DNA of 64,000 nucleotides from Sipunculus nudus (lineage: Eukaryota > Annelida > Sipuncula > Golfingiida > Sipunculidae): positions 54,088,659-54,152,658 of the forward strand of contig CM049313.1 of NCBI GenBank assembly GCA_026874595.1, written 5' to 3'. Below the pieces are notes generated by a model that had not been told where the DNA came from, made no database searches, and saw only the letters and a list, made by a program, of their open reading frames with translations. This document shows, piece after piece, positions 1 through 12,150 of the stretch. The translations under genes were made by a program, and so were the position numbers. Every line of letters starts with the position of its first letter. Position 1 is the stretch's first letter.

Positions 1-262
1 ATGCAAAATTTTGGCCCAATCGGCCAAACAATTCCCGAGATATGAGCTTGGATATCTGCAGTGTAAATATGAATGTAGATGGCGCCACCTGTCATAAAAT
101 CAAGAAAGCTATCCAAGATGTATTAACCTGCAAAATTTTAGGCAGATAAGTCAAACCAGTGCAGAGATATGAGTGATTTAATCCTACGACAGACAAACAG
201 ACAGACCCTGTGCAAAAATGGTTGCAGGTGGTGCCACCAGTTTTGCGTATGATTAAGTTTTG
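1..262 (-). repeat. HINE-1 core-repeat fragment
   Basis: Diverged dimer of the HINE-1 tandem core, in the same orientation as the array at 44478-45850. It shares the half-unit signatures: a variant palindrome GATGGCGCCACC near 82, the phrase reading CATAAAATCAAGAAAGCTAT, a GAGATATGAGTGATTTAAT stretch, and a second variant GGTGGTGCCACC near 230. No element terminus is visible because the window begins inside it. The short ORFs here are not coding. Confidence 0.7.
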
Positions 263-2230
263 CTTAAAATGCATCCACAATCTTTCTAAAGAAGTGGATC
301 CTGTTACCTTGACCTTTTATCTCATGACCCCAGAATCAAGTTCTTACTTTAGTGATGGGCCATATTTAAGTCAAGTTTGAAACCAATATTTCAAACTAAA
401 CTGGTGTTATCATCTGGAAACTAATATGTGGATTGATGGCCCCCATGACCTTGACCTTGTGACCCCAAAATCCATCAGTTACTTCCACTATTGGCAGGTG
501 AGCAACATCTGGAAGACAGAATGTTTGGTACAGAAAGTTTGGCTAAAAATAATCAACAATCCTTTTAAAGAAGTTGGTCCTGTGACCTTGACCTTTGGCC
601 TTATGACCCCAAAATCAAAAGGGTTCTTACATTATTGGTGCATCACATATAAGTCAAAATTGAAACCAATAAGTTAATCCAAATTGTTATCATCCAAAAA
701 CAAAAATTTGGACAGATGGGCCCCTGTGACCTTTGCCCTTGTGACCCCCATATCAATCAGTTACTTTCCCTATTAGCAGCTCAGCTATATGTGCAAGATT
801 GATGGTTTTGGATGAAATGTTTGGCTTAAAATTCATCCACAATCTTTCTAAATAAGTGGGTACTGTGACCTTGACCTTTGACCTCGTGACCCCAAAACTG
901 AACAGAATCTTCCCCTATTGGCAGGTTAGCAATATCTTGAAGATGGAAGGTTTGGGATGAAAGGTTTGGCATCAAATGCATATGCATTCTTTTTATAGAA
1001 ATGAGTCCTGTGACCTTGACCTTTGACCGCTGGACCCCACAATCCACATGGTTCTTACTTTAGTGGTGAGTCATATATACGTTAAGTTTGAAACCAATAT
1101 GTCAAACTAAACTGGAGTTATCATCTGGAAACTAATTTGTGAACAGATGGCCCCTGTGACCTTGACCTTTGACCATGTGACCCCAAATTCATTTATGCTC
1201 TCCCCATACTGGCAAGTCAGCTAAATGTGCAAAATGGAAAGTTTGGGATGAAAAGCTTGGCTTAAAATGCAGCCATAATCTTTTTAAAAAAGGTGAGTCC
1301 TGTGACCTTGACCTTAGACCTCAAGACCCCAAAATCATATAGGTTCTTGCTTTAGTGGTGGGCCATATGTAAGTCAAGTTTGAAATCCATGTGTCAATAC
1401 AACCTGGAGTCATCATCTGGAAACAAATTTGTGTGGATGGACGGATGGACAGACAGACAGGGTGATAACTATATGGCATCCACTTGTGATCAATAAACAC
1501 AACAGGTTTTGGGACACTAGATGTAATAACAGCTGAGAAACTGACATGATTGATGTCATTTATAGTAAAAAAAAAAAAATATTTGTTAAAGTAACAAAAA
1601 TACAGGGGGTGCCACCACTTTTACTGAAAAAACTAGTCAGGGTCAATATTCAAGGCAAGATTCATGACAAGGTAAAGTCTGCTGGGCTTTGACACCCGAG
1701 CCTTATGGCTCATCAGGCAAGAGTTTATCCCAGTTTCTGTAGCGTGAAGCGACTTAGAAGTTAGGCTCCTCCTAGATGGGACGCTAGTCCATCGCAGGTT
1801 ACCTTCCCAGTATCTACTGGTACCCATTTCTACTGCTGGGTGGACAGAGGCACACTTGCGGTTGGGACCTTGCCTAAGGGTCTTGGCACGGTGGGGGTCT
1901 GACCGGGATTCAAACTCACGACCTCTCGATCATGAGCCCGGCACCTTAACCATTACACCACCGCCCCCACCGATATCGGAGGTTTTGTATTATATTTTTG
2001 ATTATCCTGGGGGGTTCTTTCAAGCCCCATAGCTCAGAGGATATAGGTCACAGTGACCTAATTTCAGGTTTCCAAGGAGATTTTTTTATTGACCTCCCTT
2101 GATATTCACTTTAGAAGTTTCTAGGTCCAGCAGTTGTGATTTGTGCCCTGCTAACGGACGGCCGGATGGCCGGACGGACAAAGCGCCATTTCAAAACCTT
2201 AGTTGACTTACAGTCAGCTGAGCTAAAAAA
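263..2230 (-). repeat. HINE-3 copy with nuclear-receptor-like tandem units
   Basis: Reverse-orientation copy of HINE-3 (compare 23388-24599). Its 5' end is the AGTCAGCTGAGCTAAAAA arm ending near 2230, followed on the minus strand by a CCGGCCGTCCGTTAGCAGGGC-like stretch. The body has several diverged units of roughly 290-425 bp. Each carries TGACCTTGACCTTTGACC or a variant (446, 583-600, 866-884, 1011-1028, 1157-1174, about 1300). A SINE interrupts it at 1671-1970. The 3' terminus is missing: it runs directly into HINE-1 sequence at about 262. Nothing here looks protein-coding. Confidence 0.7.
1671..1970 (-). mobile_element. tRNA-derived SINE
   Basis: Read on the minus strand, it starts with a degenerate tRNA-like head: an A-box-like TGGTGTAATGG and, about 35 bp on, a B-box-like GAGTTTGAATCCC. 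A tRNA-unrelated body follows, including GATGGACTAGCGTCCCATC, a phrase seen in many metazoan SINE tails (family knowledge). It interrupts the HINE-3 copy: the flanks ATTCATGACAA and GGAGGTTTTGTAT correspond to adjacent positions, about 20 bp apart, in the uninterrupted copy near 23640-23700. It is not a functional tRNA, because no acceptor stem pairs. Confidence 0.7.
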
Positions 2231-2540
2231 GGTTAATGCAGGTGGCACCTCCCATACCTCAATTTCATTTAATATGAGTCATGTGACCAACATCTGCATT
2301 ATAACATATTTTAAAATTTCTTTTTCTAGCTATTTCCCAAAAAATGCAGACGAATGCAGATGGCGCCACAAAAAGGTCAGTCCATTAAAGTATGACATGT
2401 GACTGACTCTTCAAAAAAATTTGGCACTGTAACTTTGATAGTTTGTGAGATTGTATGGGTTAATGTACAGATGACAGCAGACAGATGATGTTGCGCCATT
2501 GCATAACTTTACAGGTTTACAAAAAAATCATTTCATGAGC
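2231..2540 (-). repeat. O-element fragment
   Basis: Degraded piece of the O family, in the orientation of 44024-49587. Matching phrases are AATGCAGGTGGCACC, GAGTCATGTGACCAACAT and the 5' subterminal TGGGTTAATGTACAGATG. The HINE-3 copy to its left probably inserted into it, as at 23388. Truncated at both ends. Confidence 0.5.
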
Positions 2541-4745
2541 TACCCACATGAGTCACCATACAGGTGCTGATTAAAATCTTTGATCTTAAGTCCACCTGAG
2601 CCCTGGGCTCAGGCACGAGGTCATGAAAGGTGTCAGTTATCATCCAAGTGTGTAACAGAAACATCATCATCCTTAAATCTGGGCCAATGTAAGAATAATG
2701 TGGTCCAAATTTTGAATGATTATGTAACTTCAATGAAAGCTGAGCATAAGAGGTACTCTCTGCATGCAATTATTTTGTTGGCATTGCTACGAACAATAAA
2801 GATAAATGATCTATACATGTTACAGTTGAGAAAATAAGGTAAACTGAGATATTGCCATATATTGTGAAAATCACACACAATCATAGATATCTCAATAAGA
2901 GATGCATGGTTTGGTCTAAAAATCAAACTGACCAAAGATCTTGGATAGCTTTGTCTTCTGTGGAAGACAGGTGGAGCCACCTCCTTTCTTTTTCTTGTTT
3001 TGCACCTTTAATATCCCTTAACTTTTATTGCCACTTAGTACTATGAGTAAAAAACTAATGAACAAATTTCTTTCCATTTCATATTATGCATATACTGGTA
3101 CATATATATAAATATAGGTCATGTGATGAGGTATATTGAAACTGAGGTATATTGACCTGAATATTTCCATATTTGGTGGAAAATATTGTTTCTCAAGTTG
3201 ATAGTTGGAAGAAACCATGGTCACTTGCCAAGTGTAAATATATGCTGCTGAAGATGGGGGGCTATTCTTGAGGGCGGGGGGGGGGGGGGGGGGGGGGGGG
3301 AATTACTGTCTGCGGTGCCGAGAAATTCTAGTTTTACATGATGTAGTGGAAACACAATTACTGACGGTGTGACAGGTCCAGTATGACAGGCTGTAGCCCT
3401 AGCAACTGTGCTATCTCCCTACGCTATGTTGTCCAAGAGATCCTGGATACATGCATATGCTGCATATAAATAATGCAGTTAGACAGACTGTAGCTATGAC
3501 AACCTGACTCAGTAGGCAATCATATAATTGGGCTGATAAGCCTATTCCAGTCATGTTACTAGTGATATGGAGGAATGTGTCGCACTGGTCTTACATCAGG
3601 TTGCATTCATATTGTGGTAAACTGCCCATAAGCTCAATATTATGTTAAGACTGATGAATAAACAGAATAGTATGCATGTGAGCTCATAACCAAATTTGAA
3701 ACACTGTCTTCATGGACACAGGTAATTTCCGGTATTGGCTGCAAACTGCCTGCGTCCTTTAACCCGTGCGAGCCATGCTTGTGTTCATACGGTCATAAAT
3801 TCAACAAACATGCCCAGGGGTTTACTAATGTGCTGGGTTAAACAGGAACTTTTCTCACTCATATTTGGTATTATTAGAAAGTACACCAAAACTGCTAACG
3901 AATGGTCTGGTTTATGTTGATACACAGTACACCTATAGGCCATGAAGCGTTGTCAGAATTGACGAAATATTTGCAGCTTCATAAGGCCTTATAATGCCTT
4001 CCTCAGACTTAGATGAAATGACACTCTGGTGCCAGTCATCTGGTTGTAATGCCAGAGGGTTGATAAGACGCTAGACAGACTGGAGCCTTGGGATCCTTAT
4101 CAAATTTAGTGCAACCAATTTATAGAGGCTTAAACATTAGCAAAACTCACCATTATGGGTATCACCATCAGACTATAAGTCAATGGGTCAAATGAAGAGT
4201 TTGATTTCATTTAGCCCAAAAGAATGGACACCTCAAATGCTCTTTTTAGTAACTGATGCAATGTTGACTGTGGAGTCCATAGATTGTCCCTGCAGTTAAC
4301 TGTGATTATAACAATCCATACACAATACACTAATGTTCAGTACATCTATGTGTAAATTGTATATTTGACCACTGGAAAACATAACTGTTCTATCCTCAGC
4401 ACTATTTAGCACCAAGGAAGTGAAAATATAAACATAATAGTACACAAGCCTAAAGCATTACACAGCACTGCCACCAAATGCAAGATGTCTACTGTGCTGT
4501 AAATGCTTCAGTTCTCTCTGGACAAATAAATAAGTTATTGATGTTACAGGTGCTTCATGCTTTCAAGAAATTCAGAATGGTTATTTTTATTACAGGTCTT
4601 TCAACATACAACATTATGTGAACATTGGAATGTTAAAACCATAGGAAATACTTTTATTCAATTTCCTTTATAAGAGTAACAGATCATATCATGCTATAAC
4701 CCCAGTTAGCATATTACCGCAGTTATACCCTTTGGTTAACATTTA
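2541..4745. other. Intergenic stretch without a recognisable gene
   Basis: Only short unsupported ORFs occur, with no splice-linked coding series, RNA gene or paired element ends that I can find. A weak palindrome relative (GGTGGAGCCACC) lies near 2971, suggesting further decayed O/HINE-1 material. The homopolymer at 3276-3300 is listed separately. Confidence 0.5.
3276..3300 (+). repeat. Poly-G tract (25 G)
   Basis: Uninterrupted run of 25 G in AT-rich surroundings. Together with C21 at 5543, G28 at 6072 and C16 at 30262 it is one of four very long G/C homopolymers in the window. The true length is uncertain, because such runs are prone to sequencing and assembly error. Confidence 0.9.
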
Positions 4746-5056
4746 ATCCCCCCCATTCCCTCCCTGTGAATGGTGGTTTTGTTAGTAAACTGTTGTGAGC
4801 TTTTCTGTATTAATGAGAATTTTCTCTGTTAAAGTTTATACGCCAGAGTAAGCCAACCGAAAATTTTCCCTTATTGGGCCTATTATCGCCTATCCCGCCT
4901 CGTTCCCGTGTATCTAGGTCACACTTCCGTTACCCATAATCACATTTTCGAAGGCGGAAGGAAGAGGACTGGGAGGGAGCGATGTTTGTAATACAGAAAA
5001 GCTCACAACAGTTTACTAACAAAACCACCATTCACAGGGAGGGAATGGGGGGGTTT
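4746..5056. repeat. Inverted-repeat unit at the DIRS 3' side
   Basis: Arms 4746-4812 and 4991-5056 are near-perfect inverse copies; each contains CCATTCCCTCCCTGTGAATG or its complement. They enclose a segment shared with the far 7-kb terminus. This resembles either an extra terminus from a second DIRS copy or an internal-complementary-region arrangement. It could also be a non-autonomous derivative inserted next to the element. Confidence 0.65.
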
Positions 5057-5159
5057 TATTACGTAAACATAATTGTGAGCTGTTTCTGTATTAATGAGAA
5101 AAGAACAGACAAGCCTTGGGGAGGGAGCACCTACCTGTAACGCAGGAACGAGGAGAAAC

Positions 5160-5471
5160 TCAGTGCTGGGATGGAGCAGCAGACGACATCGGCGGTGGAA
5201 CAGACGGAGAGGAATAAGATGGCCGGGAAAACTGTAGGACCTCCCCCGACGTGATCACAGGGCCTAGGGAGGAAGGCCCTAAGCCTGTAGCTACGTGTAA
5301 AGTAGATGGGGATTTCCAGTATCCCTTCTGGACCAATTGATTGGGTGAAAACCTGGAGAAATGGCCCAAGGAAGTCGAAAGAGCACGAATGTCATGAGCC
5401 TTGAGGTGAAGTTGGTCTAAGGTAAATGGAGAAGCTGATTCATATGCGGCGATGATAGTAGCTTGAGCCAC
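5160..5471 (-). pseudogene. DIRS tyrosine recombinase C-terminal remnant
   Basis: An open stretch of about 100 codons with KAHDIRALSTS and, about 20 residues on, GYWKSPSTL. HxxR followed by a (F/Y)WKS block is typical of the C-terminal catalytic half of DIRS-family tyrosine recombinases. The tyrosine nucleophile normally found a few residues after the WKS block is not visible here. The N-terminal half is lost or frameshifted around the poly-C tract at 5543. Confidence 0.65.
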
Positions 5472-5542
5472 GCACTAATGGGGATAGGACTAATCTCCTT
5501 ATTGGAAGTTGTGACTTTTGGGGAAATAAACAACTTCTTGCG

Positions 5543-5563
5543 CCCCCCCCCCCCCCCCCCCCC
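5543..5563 (+). repeat. Poly-C tract (21 C)
   Basis: Run of 21 C inside the DIRS remnant, just before the recombinase fragment. It encodes an artefactual poly-Gly or poly-Pro stretch in overlapping frames and breaks the reading frame. Its length is unreliable. Confidence 0.9.
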
Positions 5564-6071
5564 GTAAAGACGGAGGAGCTTGAAGATAAGAACGTGACGC
5601 CTGAACCGGGCAAGTGGTAGCCCCATCACGGTACTGACCGTTCGGGAGGGCCGGAACGTGCCAAGCAGACGGAGGACCATCGAAATGGGTGAAAACCTGG
5701 AGAAATGGCCCAAGGAAGTCGAAAGATACTGGAAATCCCCATCTTTCGAGAAAAATCCGGAGGAAAAAGTAGGGTGGCCGACGAACCGGCGGCCGCAATT
5801 TGCGTGAATTACGAATCAGCCACGAGGGCAGGAAGCACAGAACGGCGATCGGTCGAGGCAAGAGCGAGGAGGAAAACCGTTTTCCGAGATAAAGGTAGAA
5901 GATGGGCCAAACGCAACGGCTCATAAGGGGTTTCCCGGAGGGGAAGTAAGACGACGTCCAGGCCTCAGGAAGGCGCAACATACCGAGGACGAGACGCACG
6001 GGCATGAACCCCCTTGAGAAAGTCCGACACCAACGGGTGATGAAGGACACGATCACGGAAGGTACGAGCAC

Positions 6072-6099
6072 GGGGGGGGGGGGGGGGGGGGGGGGGGGG
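6072..6099 (+). repeat. Poly-G tract (28 G)
   Basis: Run of 28 G, followed after one C by GGGGAGGGGG. It lies within the DIRS remnant between the RNase H and recombinase pieces and creates proline-rich pseudo-ORFs on the minus strand. It could form G-quadruplexes. Confidence 0.9.
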
Positions 6100-6314
6100 C
6101 GGGGAGGGGGTGGACGGAAAATCGAACAGATCGAATTCCGGCCGCCCCAGGCAAGCGAAACCACTCCGAACAACCGGGAGCGGAAGGAGCGGCGGGGAAG
6201 GAGGAGACCCCGGATGACGGGAGAGTGCGGCCGCGAGGATGGTCGACAAGTCCGAAAGATGGGATGCACGAACCGCCGCCCGGAGAGAGATGCATAGATC
6301 GAACCAAAGGTAAG

Positions 6315-6600
6315 TCACCGGCAGGAGCGAGGGAGAGCAAGTACCGCCCTGCCTGTTGATATATGCCACCACGTAGTATTGTCGGTCCGGACGAGAATGT
6401 GACGTCCGATCAAGCGGGGAGACCAGAGGGAGATCGCGCGACGGACGGCACGCAGTTCGAGGATATTGATATGGAGCAGACGGTCCGACGGGGACCATAT
6501 CACCGAAGCGCGAAGATCGGCAAGATGGGCCCCTCAACCGAGGAGAGACGCATCGGTATAGATGGTGCAATTGACATCCATGGAAAAAGGAACGCCGCGC
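6315..6600 (-). pseudogene. DIRS RNase H domain remnant
   Basis: Minus-strand frames contain, in order, YTDAS (near 6577), HINILELRAVRRAI and HILVRTDNTT, and in another frame YVVAYINRQGGT. These are the signature blocks of the RNase H domain in DIRS-like elements; the acidic residues in YTDAS, LELRAV and RTDN are the family's catalytic positions. They lie in different frames, and one frame has an in-frame stop after the first block, so this is a frameshifted relic. No reverse transcriptase blocks precede it. Confidence 0.75.
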
Positions 6601-8303
6601 AGGAGAAAGGAAAGGTCCATCCAGGGACGAAGGGACCGCCAGGTGAGCCAAAACGGAGTACGAACTGAGGTTAAACGGAGAAGGCCGTGACGGTGCAGGA
6701 TAGACTGAATCAGACGGAGGTACAGGCGCCCGAACGGGATAAGGACGCGGCCCAGTTGAGAGCACCGTGGAGAGAAGCCGCAGGGCGCGAGTCTACATGG
6801 CGCCGCGTGAGAAAAGAACTTACAGTTCAGTTGGCAAACTCATTAGTACAAACCCAACAGTGGACGAATCTCGCAGAGCGGGATCACACGTCCATCATGG
6901 CAAACGCCAGAAGAAAATGTGATTATGGGTAACGGAAGTGTGACCTAGATACACAGGAAAGAGGCGGGATAGGCGATAATAGGCCCAATAAGGGAAAATT
7001 TTCGGTTGGCTTACTCTGGCATATAAACTTTAACAGAGAAAATTCTCATTTATACAGACACAGCTCACAATTATGTTTACGTAATAAAACAGATATTTTA
7101 ATCTCTGGCTCTATAGTTCTACAATATATTGAGTCTAATAGCCATACAATGAGAGTTTCTTAAATCCTAGCCTCAGACTGCACACCACAACAGATGTTTC
7201 TATTACCCCGTGCCAGCGCATCACTCTTCAAAGTGGGCTCATTAAACATAATGTAACAAATTCTGGCTCTTAGGCCCTCGAGTCCGCGAGGCTCCCAGTG
7301 AGGTATTTAAGTGCTCATATAACTGTTCCCCACTCTTCAAACTATACTTCCAAACTATACTTGTGCAGTATATAACTATACAAAGTATCTTGTTAATAAT
7401 ACATTTATATAATTTTATTAAATTATTCAAGATTGAAACCATAAAATGCATACTGACTGCCTTGTATTAGGATATTAGGCCTGCTCCATTCCATTAAGCA
7501 GTATTCAGCAGTTGATTTACGCGTAAAAGATCTATACACCAGGGCCAGGCTTATAAACCAAGAACACTCACCATATATGGTTATCAGATCCAAGATAAAG
7601 AGTTTGTATCGTAGAGTCTGATTCAAATGGGCAACCACTTGGTGGGCCAGCGATGCAACAGAAACCTGAAGTCTGTTGCATTGCCTAGGTTAGATTTCAT
7701 TGGGCTTGGTCTGAAATACACCACGGTTGGGCAAAACCCGGGTTTTAAGCATAAAACCCAGCCCAGTGAGTTTTACTGGGTAAACCCGGGTTTTATGGGC
7801 GATATAGTCTCGAACGGCAACTGACTGAACTCAAAATTTCTTGCACCAGCTTGGGAAATACCGTGATCGGTATGCTTCTGTGCTTTAAGATATATATAAC
7901 TATATAAATATATATAATATATAACTGATACTGGTGATATAAAGAAGTTATAAATATAATTAAAAAATTCAGGAGTCTTTAAGATGGAGTGTAAACCTAC
8001 CATACTTTGTAACTCCCATTATTTCAATCATATATCTATCTGAATCTATCATTTGTATTATTTAAAGATTTTGAAATAATTTCCTTTGTATGGGTTTAAT
8101 ACACAAAGGCTATAATATATGCGTTTTTATATTATATATAGTAATATGAATGAATATATGAAAATATCAAGCAGTTTGAAACGTCCTGAAGGATGAATGG
8201 CTCATTCGCATAGACCACACGGCTATATGGTGACGCGTTACATTGTATTGTTTATTATCAATATACCTTGCAATATCTAGGGTATTTTGCTGTCTTGTTG
8301 TCT

Positions 8304-8305
<2 letters not shown>

Positions 8306-8341
<36 letters not shown>
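8306..8341. repeat. (TA)n microsatellite
   Basis: About 18 TA dinucleotides, followed by further AT-rich imperfect repeats to 8365. Confidence 0.85.
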
Positions 8342-8343
<2 letters not shown>

Positions 8344-8921
8344 AATATATATATGTATATATATAAGGCTATGTGTATATATCTAAGCAAAGAAACCACG
8401 AACCAATATATAAATATATAGAAATATATAGCATTTTAATTGTATATATGAACATATCAAACCATTTGCAACGCCATGAAGGATGAACGGCCTATTTACA
8501 TAGAACACCCGGCTGACTGGCGACATAAAATGCAATCATTAAAACGTCATGTATTTGGCATCCTTGAGGCCTATATTGAATTTATTCATTGGAACGATAA
8601 TTTATGAGATGTTATCTTAAAATAAATGCAGTTCATAATTTTTTATGGAAAATGTACAGAGCTTAAATAATTATTGCTTGCTTGTGATATCAATAAAATC
8701 AAAATTGTCCTTATTTCAAAGCAGAGTTACGTGGTCAGTCAATAAAATAAGAGTTATTCGTTTCATGTATTACACATTTTTCTTCCATAAATAGCCTTTG
8801 GTTATTGAATTCAATGCTTCTTTACTCACAGGTGTAGGTTATCCTACACTGCCTATTATTTTAGTATTAAATTCAGTGATTTTTTACAGACTTGTATTGT
8901 ACAATGCCTTTCATTTTAGTT

Positions 8922-8984
8922 GATAGATAGATATAGCAATAGATAATTAGATAGATAGACAGACAGATAGATAGATAGATAGAT
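8922..8984 (+). repeat. (GATA)n/(GACA)n microsatellite
   Basis: Imperfect GATA tetranucleotide repeat interrupted by two GACA units. Confidence 0.85.
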
Positions 8985-9371
8985 TTCACATAGATTTATT
9001 AACTCCTTAAATAATTTATGTATAAATCACTGTCTTCAAAGACCTTAACAGGAATGAGAAAACTGTACATCCCATATTACCACGTTTCAAAGGGAAACCA
9101 CATATGTGCATCTTCTTGGTAATTAACCAGTTACTGTGATAAGGTTTCGTTCCGCATCGGTTGTCTAAGCCATGTTGTAACTGTTATAATAACAGCACGG
9201 TGGTCTTTGATAAATATTCTGTTGATTAACATGAACCACCAAACATAAAAGTTCCCTGTAAAATAAAAGGAATGTGTATTGTATGATAATAATTTCATTT
9301 TTCAAACCATTCATTTTTTATGAAAATAACATCTTTCTCCTTTCTTTCTATCATATTTCTCTCAGGCATTA

Positions 9372-9398
<27 letters not shown>
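9372..9398 (+). repeat. (CT)n microsatellite
   Basis: About 13 CT dinucleotides. The short ORF crossing it, with an alternating Leu-Ser stretch, is a by-product. Confidence 0.85.
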
Positions 9399-9402
<4 letters not shown>

Positions 9403-11636
9403 TCATGTATTTACCAAGTACGTATATTACCAGTGTATTTAGTGGATAGCAATTTGTGAATATAAACTTTATCCAAAATACATACGACAACACAGACAAA
9501 CATAAATGTGTATATTTACATGCATAAAGCCTTTCCTCAGCTCATTTTCGATAAATAATAGAAGGGACCACGAGAGATATCTGTTGTTCTGTTTACCTTG
9601 TTTGTGGGGTTGTGTCTTAATGATTAATAAAACACCTATCAAAGGGTAATAGGCTGTTTTTACTGAAACTATAAAATGCCTTATAATAATATTCATTGTG
9701 AAACGCAATTTAATTAGTCTCGTTATTTACACAATAAGTTAATTATAAAGCGACCTCGCTGCCCTTTGAAATGGGGTGACCGTGTCAGAGGTGCAGGTTT
9801 CCCTGTCATATATCCCTGATGTGGTAAGGGGTTTCCAAACTGACTTTCTACTCTTGTTTCTTGGAAATGTGCATAATTTTGGACTGACAATATGGATTAT
9901 GTGATAATTATCAGAATAAAATATGAGAATCTAGAATCTAGCTTAAATTTTGCTTATTTACATTAATTGGCAGAGCATGTCAACCGCACGTTAGTTATTA
10001 TAGTAGATATCGCTAATTTATTTGACATTTGATTGCATGTTGATTTTTTATTGTAACTCTGATGAAACAGATAATATAAGGATATAATGATTTCAGTTTT
10101 CACATATAATACGTCAAGGAAGAAAACAATATAACGGTTAAAATCTATAGCTCTTTGATCAATAATTCATGTACACAGGTATAAGGGCTTGCATAAATTT
10201 TCATAGCTATATTCAGCATATATAAACTTTTATTATTTAAGTTAGTCTTTCCCATAAAGCTTCAATGCCCGGCTACTTACATATGTAATTAAGTCACATA
10301 AATATAACAGGGTACATGCCGGATTGCCGAATGCCGACTACCACCATGCCGATTCCTTCTTGCCGAAACGCCGGTTTGCCGACTATGTCAATACAACTGT
10401 TATATGGAGATGTTTGGGGATATGATGCATGAAATACATGCTAATGACTAAAATTCATAATGTTGTATGTTGAATAGGAGGAAATAGTTGTATCTCAGGC
10501 TTGAATTTGAAGGTGCAAAGCAGGACTCGGCAATAGCCTGGCAGGCCCATGTGTCATGGCCGACTGACCTCACCCATGCCCGGCAGTCGGCAAGTCGTCT
10601 GACCATACACAGCCAGGTCAACATGAGAAAGACAGCCTTCCTCAGACAAATTAAACCGTTATTAATGGTCATATTTTACATTATGTTGGCTTTGTGGAAG
10701 CATAAATACGATAAGACAAGATATGTAAAAGGATGTTAGACTGATCGTGGAATGAAATCCTTAACTGTATATTTTATTCGAATTAGAGCGGGCATGAAAA
10801 TGGTTCTGTTGGATATTTACAAATAAAAAAAAACTGCACACTGCATTATTTAGTGATGAATATTGAAATGCACATTAATCAGCACTCTTCTATTACTGAT
10901 ACATTTCAATTAAAATTTAGGAATCAACTGAACTATTCTCTTTACGGAATTCAGCAGATAATCTTGGGATCTTCAGTTAATAATCAACCGTCGGCTACTG
11001 GATGTGTCACAAACATGAACACACTGTTCAGTTGTATTTAAGTTCGATATATTGTTTTAGCATTCCATAGTACCATGAAGATATATAATATTATGAGATA
11101 CAACATTTTTAAAATTAATAGTATCTGTACAATGAATATATTTTAGCGGTCCATGTATTTCGACACAGTCTTTGGACATCCAAAGGAAACATATTGATAT
11201 TGGGGTTTCTACTTAATTAGGGGATCAATTGGAGGGTATTTAGGTGTGACCTTTTGGTTGTTGAAACAACACCGGGGTAACTGATTTATCAAATGTAACT
11301 GATAGCCATGTTCACTGAAGGGGAACGATTATTTACTAATCCTTTTCTGATGCATATTTCTTATTTCATGAGAGCAATTTTAAGATTGAGAGATCGAAAT
11401 CAATGTAACATTATATGAGAGAGAGAAAGACAGATAAAGATATCAATATAATTTTATAAGAGAGAGAGATCAATATGATTTTATGAGAGAGAGAATTCAA
11501 AGTCATATTCTAAAAGAGAAAGATCGCGATAAAAATAATACGTATTAATTGTTAGAGAGGACACAAAAAGTATTTTAAAGAAAGAAGTATATAATTCTTT
11601 ATTTTATACAAGAGAGATTATGTTGTGTACATATTA

Positions 11637-11690
11637 TGAGAGAGAGAGAGAGAGAGAGGGAGGGAGAGAGAGAGAAGGAGAGATAACAGT
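11637..11690 (+). repeat. (GA)n tract
   Basis: GAGAGA-rich stretch within the left arm of the foldback element. Its mirror, CT-rich DNA, lies at 12160-12315. Confidence 0.8.
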
Positions 11691-11904
11691 ATTAATAATA
11701 TTAAATATACATTTGTTAGCGAGGAATATATAAGTATTAATGTGTATTATAATACAATCAGAATGGAATTATAATGAATATGAATGAAGATGTTAATTTA
11801 TTGTACGGAAGAGTATAATATATATATATTGTATATATATACATGGTATAAGTGCATCATGGGAATAAATAGGCAAGAATAAATAGGCAAAAATCACCAT
11901 CTGC

Positions 11905-12150
11905 AAAAATAATTTACTGATATGAACAAGTAAATCATCATCATGTGACACAATTTTATACACGCAAGAATCGCCGTCTGCTGAATTTATTTACTGATAT
12001 GAACAAGTAAATCATCATCATGTGACACAATTTAATACACGCAAGAATCGCCGTCTGCTGAAATAATTTACTGATATGTAGAAGTAATTTCATCATCATG
12101 TGACACATTCTTATACACGCAAGAATTGCCGTCTGCTGAAATAATTTATA
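11905..12150 (+). repeat. 77-bp tandem repeat, about 3 units
   Basis: TTTACTGATATG (or TTTA in the last unit) recurs at 11913, 11990, 12067 and 12145, a 77-78 bp period. Units carry CATCATCATGTGACAC and CGCAAGAATCGCCGTCTGCTG. It lies just right of the foldback centre and has no mirror on the left, so it arose after the inversion or was lost from the other arm. Confidence 0.85.

Larger units (their letters stand above)
4746..7090 (-). mobile_element. Degraded DIRS-type tyrosine-recombinase retrotransposon
   Basis: Terminal segments are inverted: 5053-5092 is matched in inverse by 7050-7090 (both hold the GTTTTATTACGTAAACATAA arm), and 4813-4956 is matched in inverse by 6915-7055. Between them, on the minus strand, are remnants of an RNase H domain (about 6315-6600) and of the C-terminal part of a tyrosine recombinase (5160-5471). 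Inverted termini plus RNase H plus tyrosine recombinase is the DIRS-order arrangement. The reverse transcriptase region is absent, so the copy is internally deleted. Frames are broken and two long homopolymers lie inside. A 39-bp direct duplication (about 5343-5381 and 5690-5728) shows internal rearrangement. It is not functional. Confidence 0.75.
7091..10321. other. AT-rich intergenic DNA with microsatellites
   Basis: No gene is supported. Contents seen: paired AAACCCGGGTTT palindromes (7733-7746 and 7782-7793); a TA repeat at about 8306-8341; two diverged copies of a phrase near 8166-8240 and 8456-8530 (both with GAAGGATGAATGG-like text); a GATA/GACA repeat at 8922-8984; and a CT repeat at 9372-9398. 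The remainder is low-complexity AT DNA in which I see nothing. Confidence 0.6.

Noticed and set aside
5499-6765. Long minus-strand ORFs of 256 and 266 codons with polyproline stretches
   Set aside because: They are held open by the homopolymer runs and cross the DIRS relic in mixed frames. Only short pieces carry RNase H signatures, so they are not genes.
7733-7793. Paired AAACCCGGGTTT palindromes as a possible regulatory site
   Set aside because: Only two copies in a short imperfect inverted context. I can see no gene nearby to regulate and no wider pattern.
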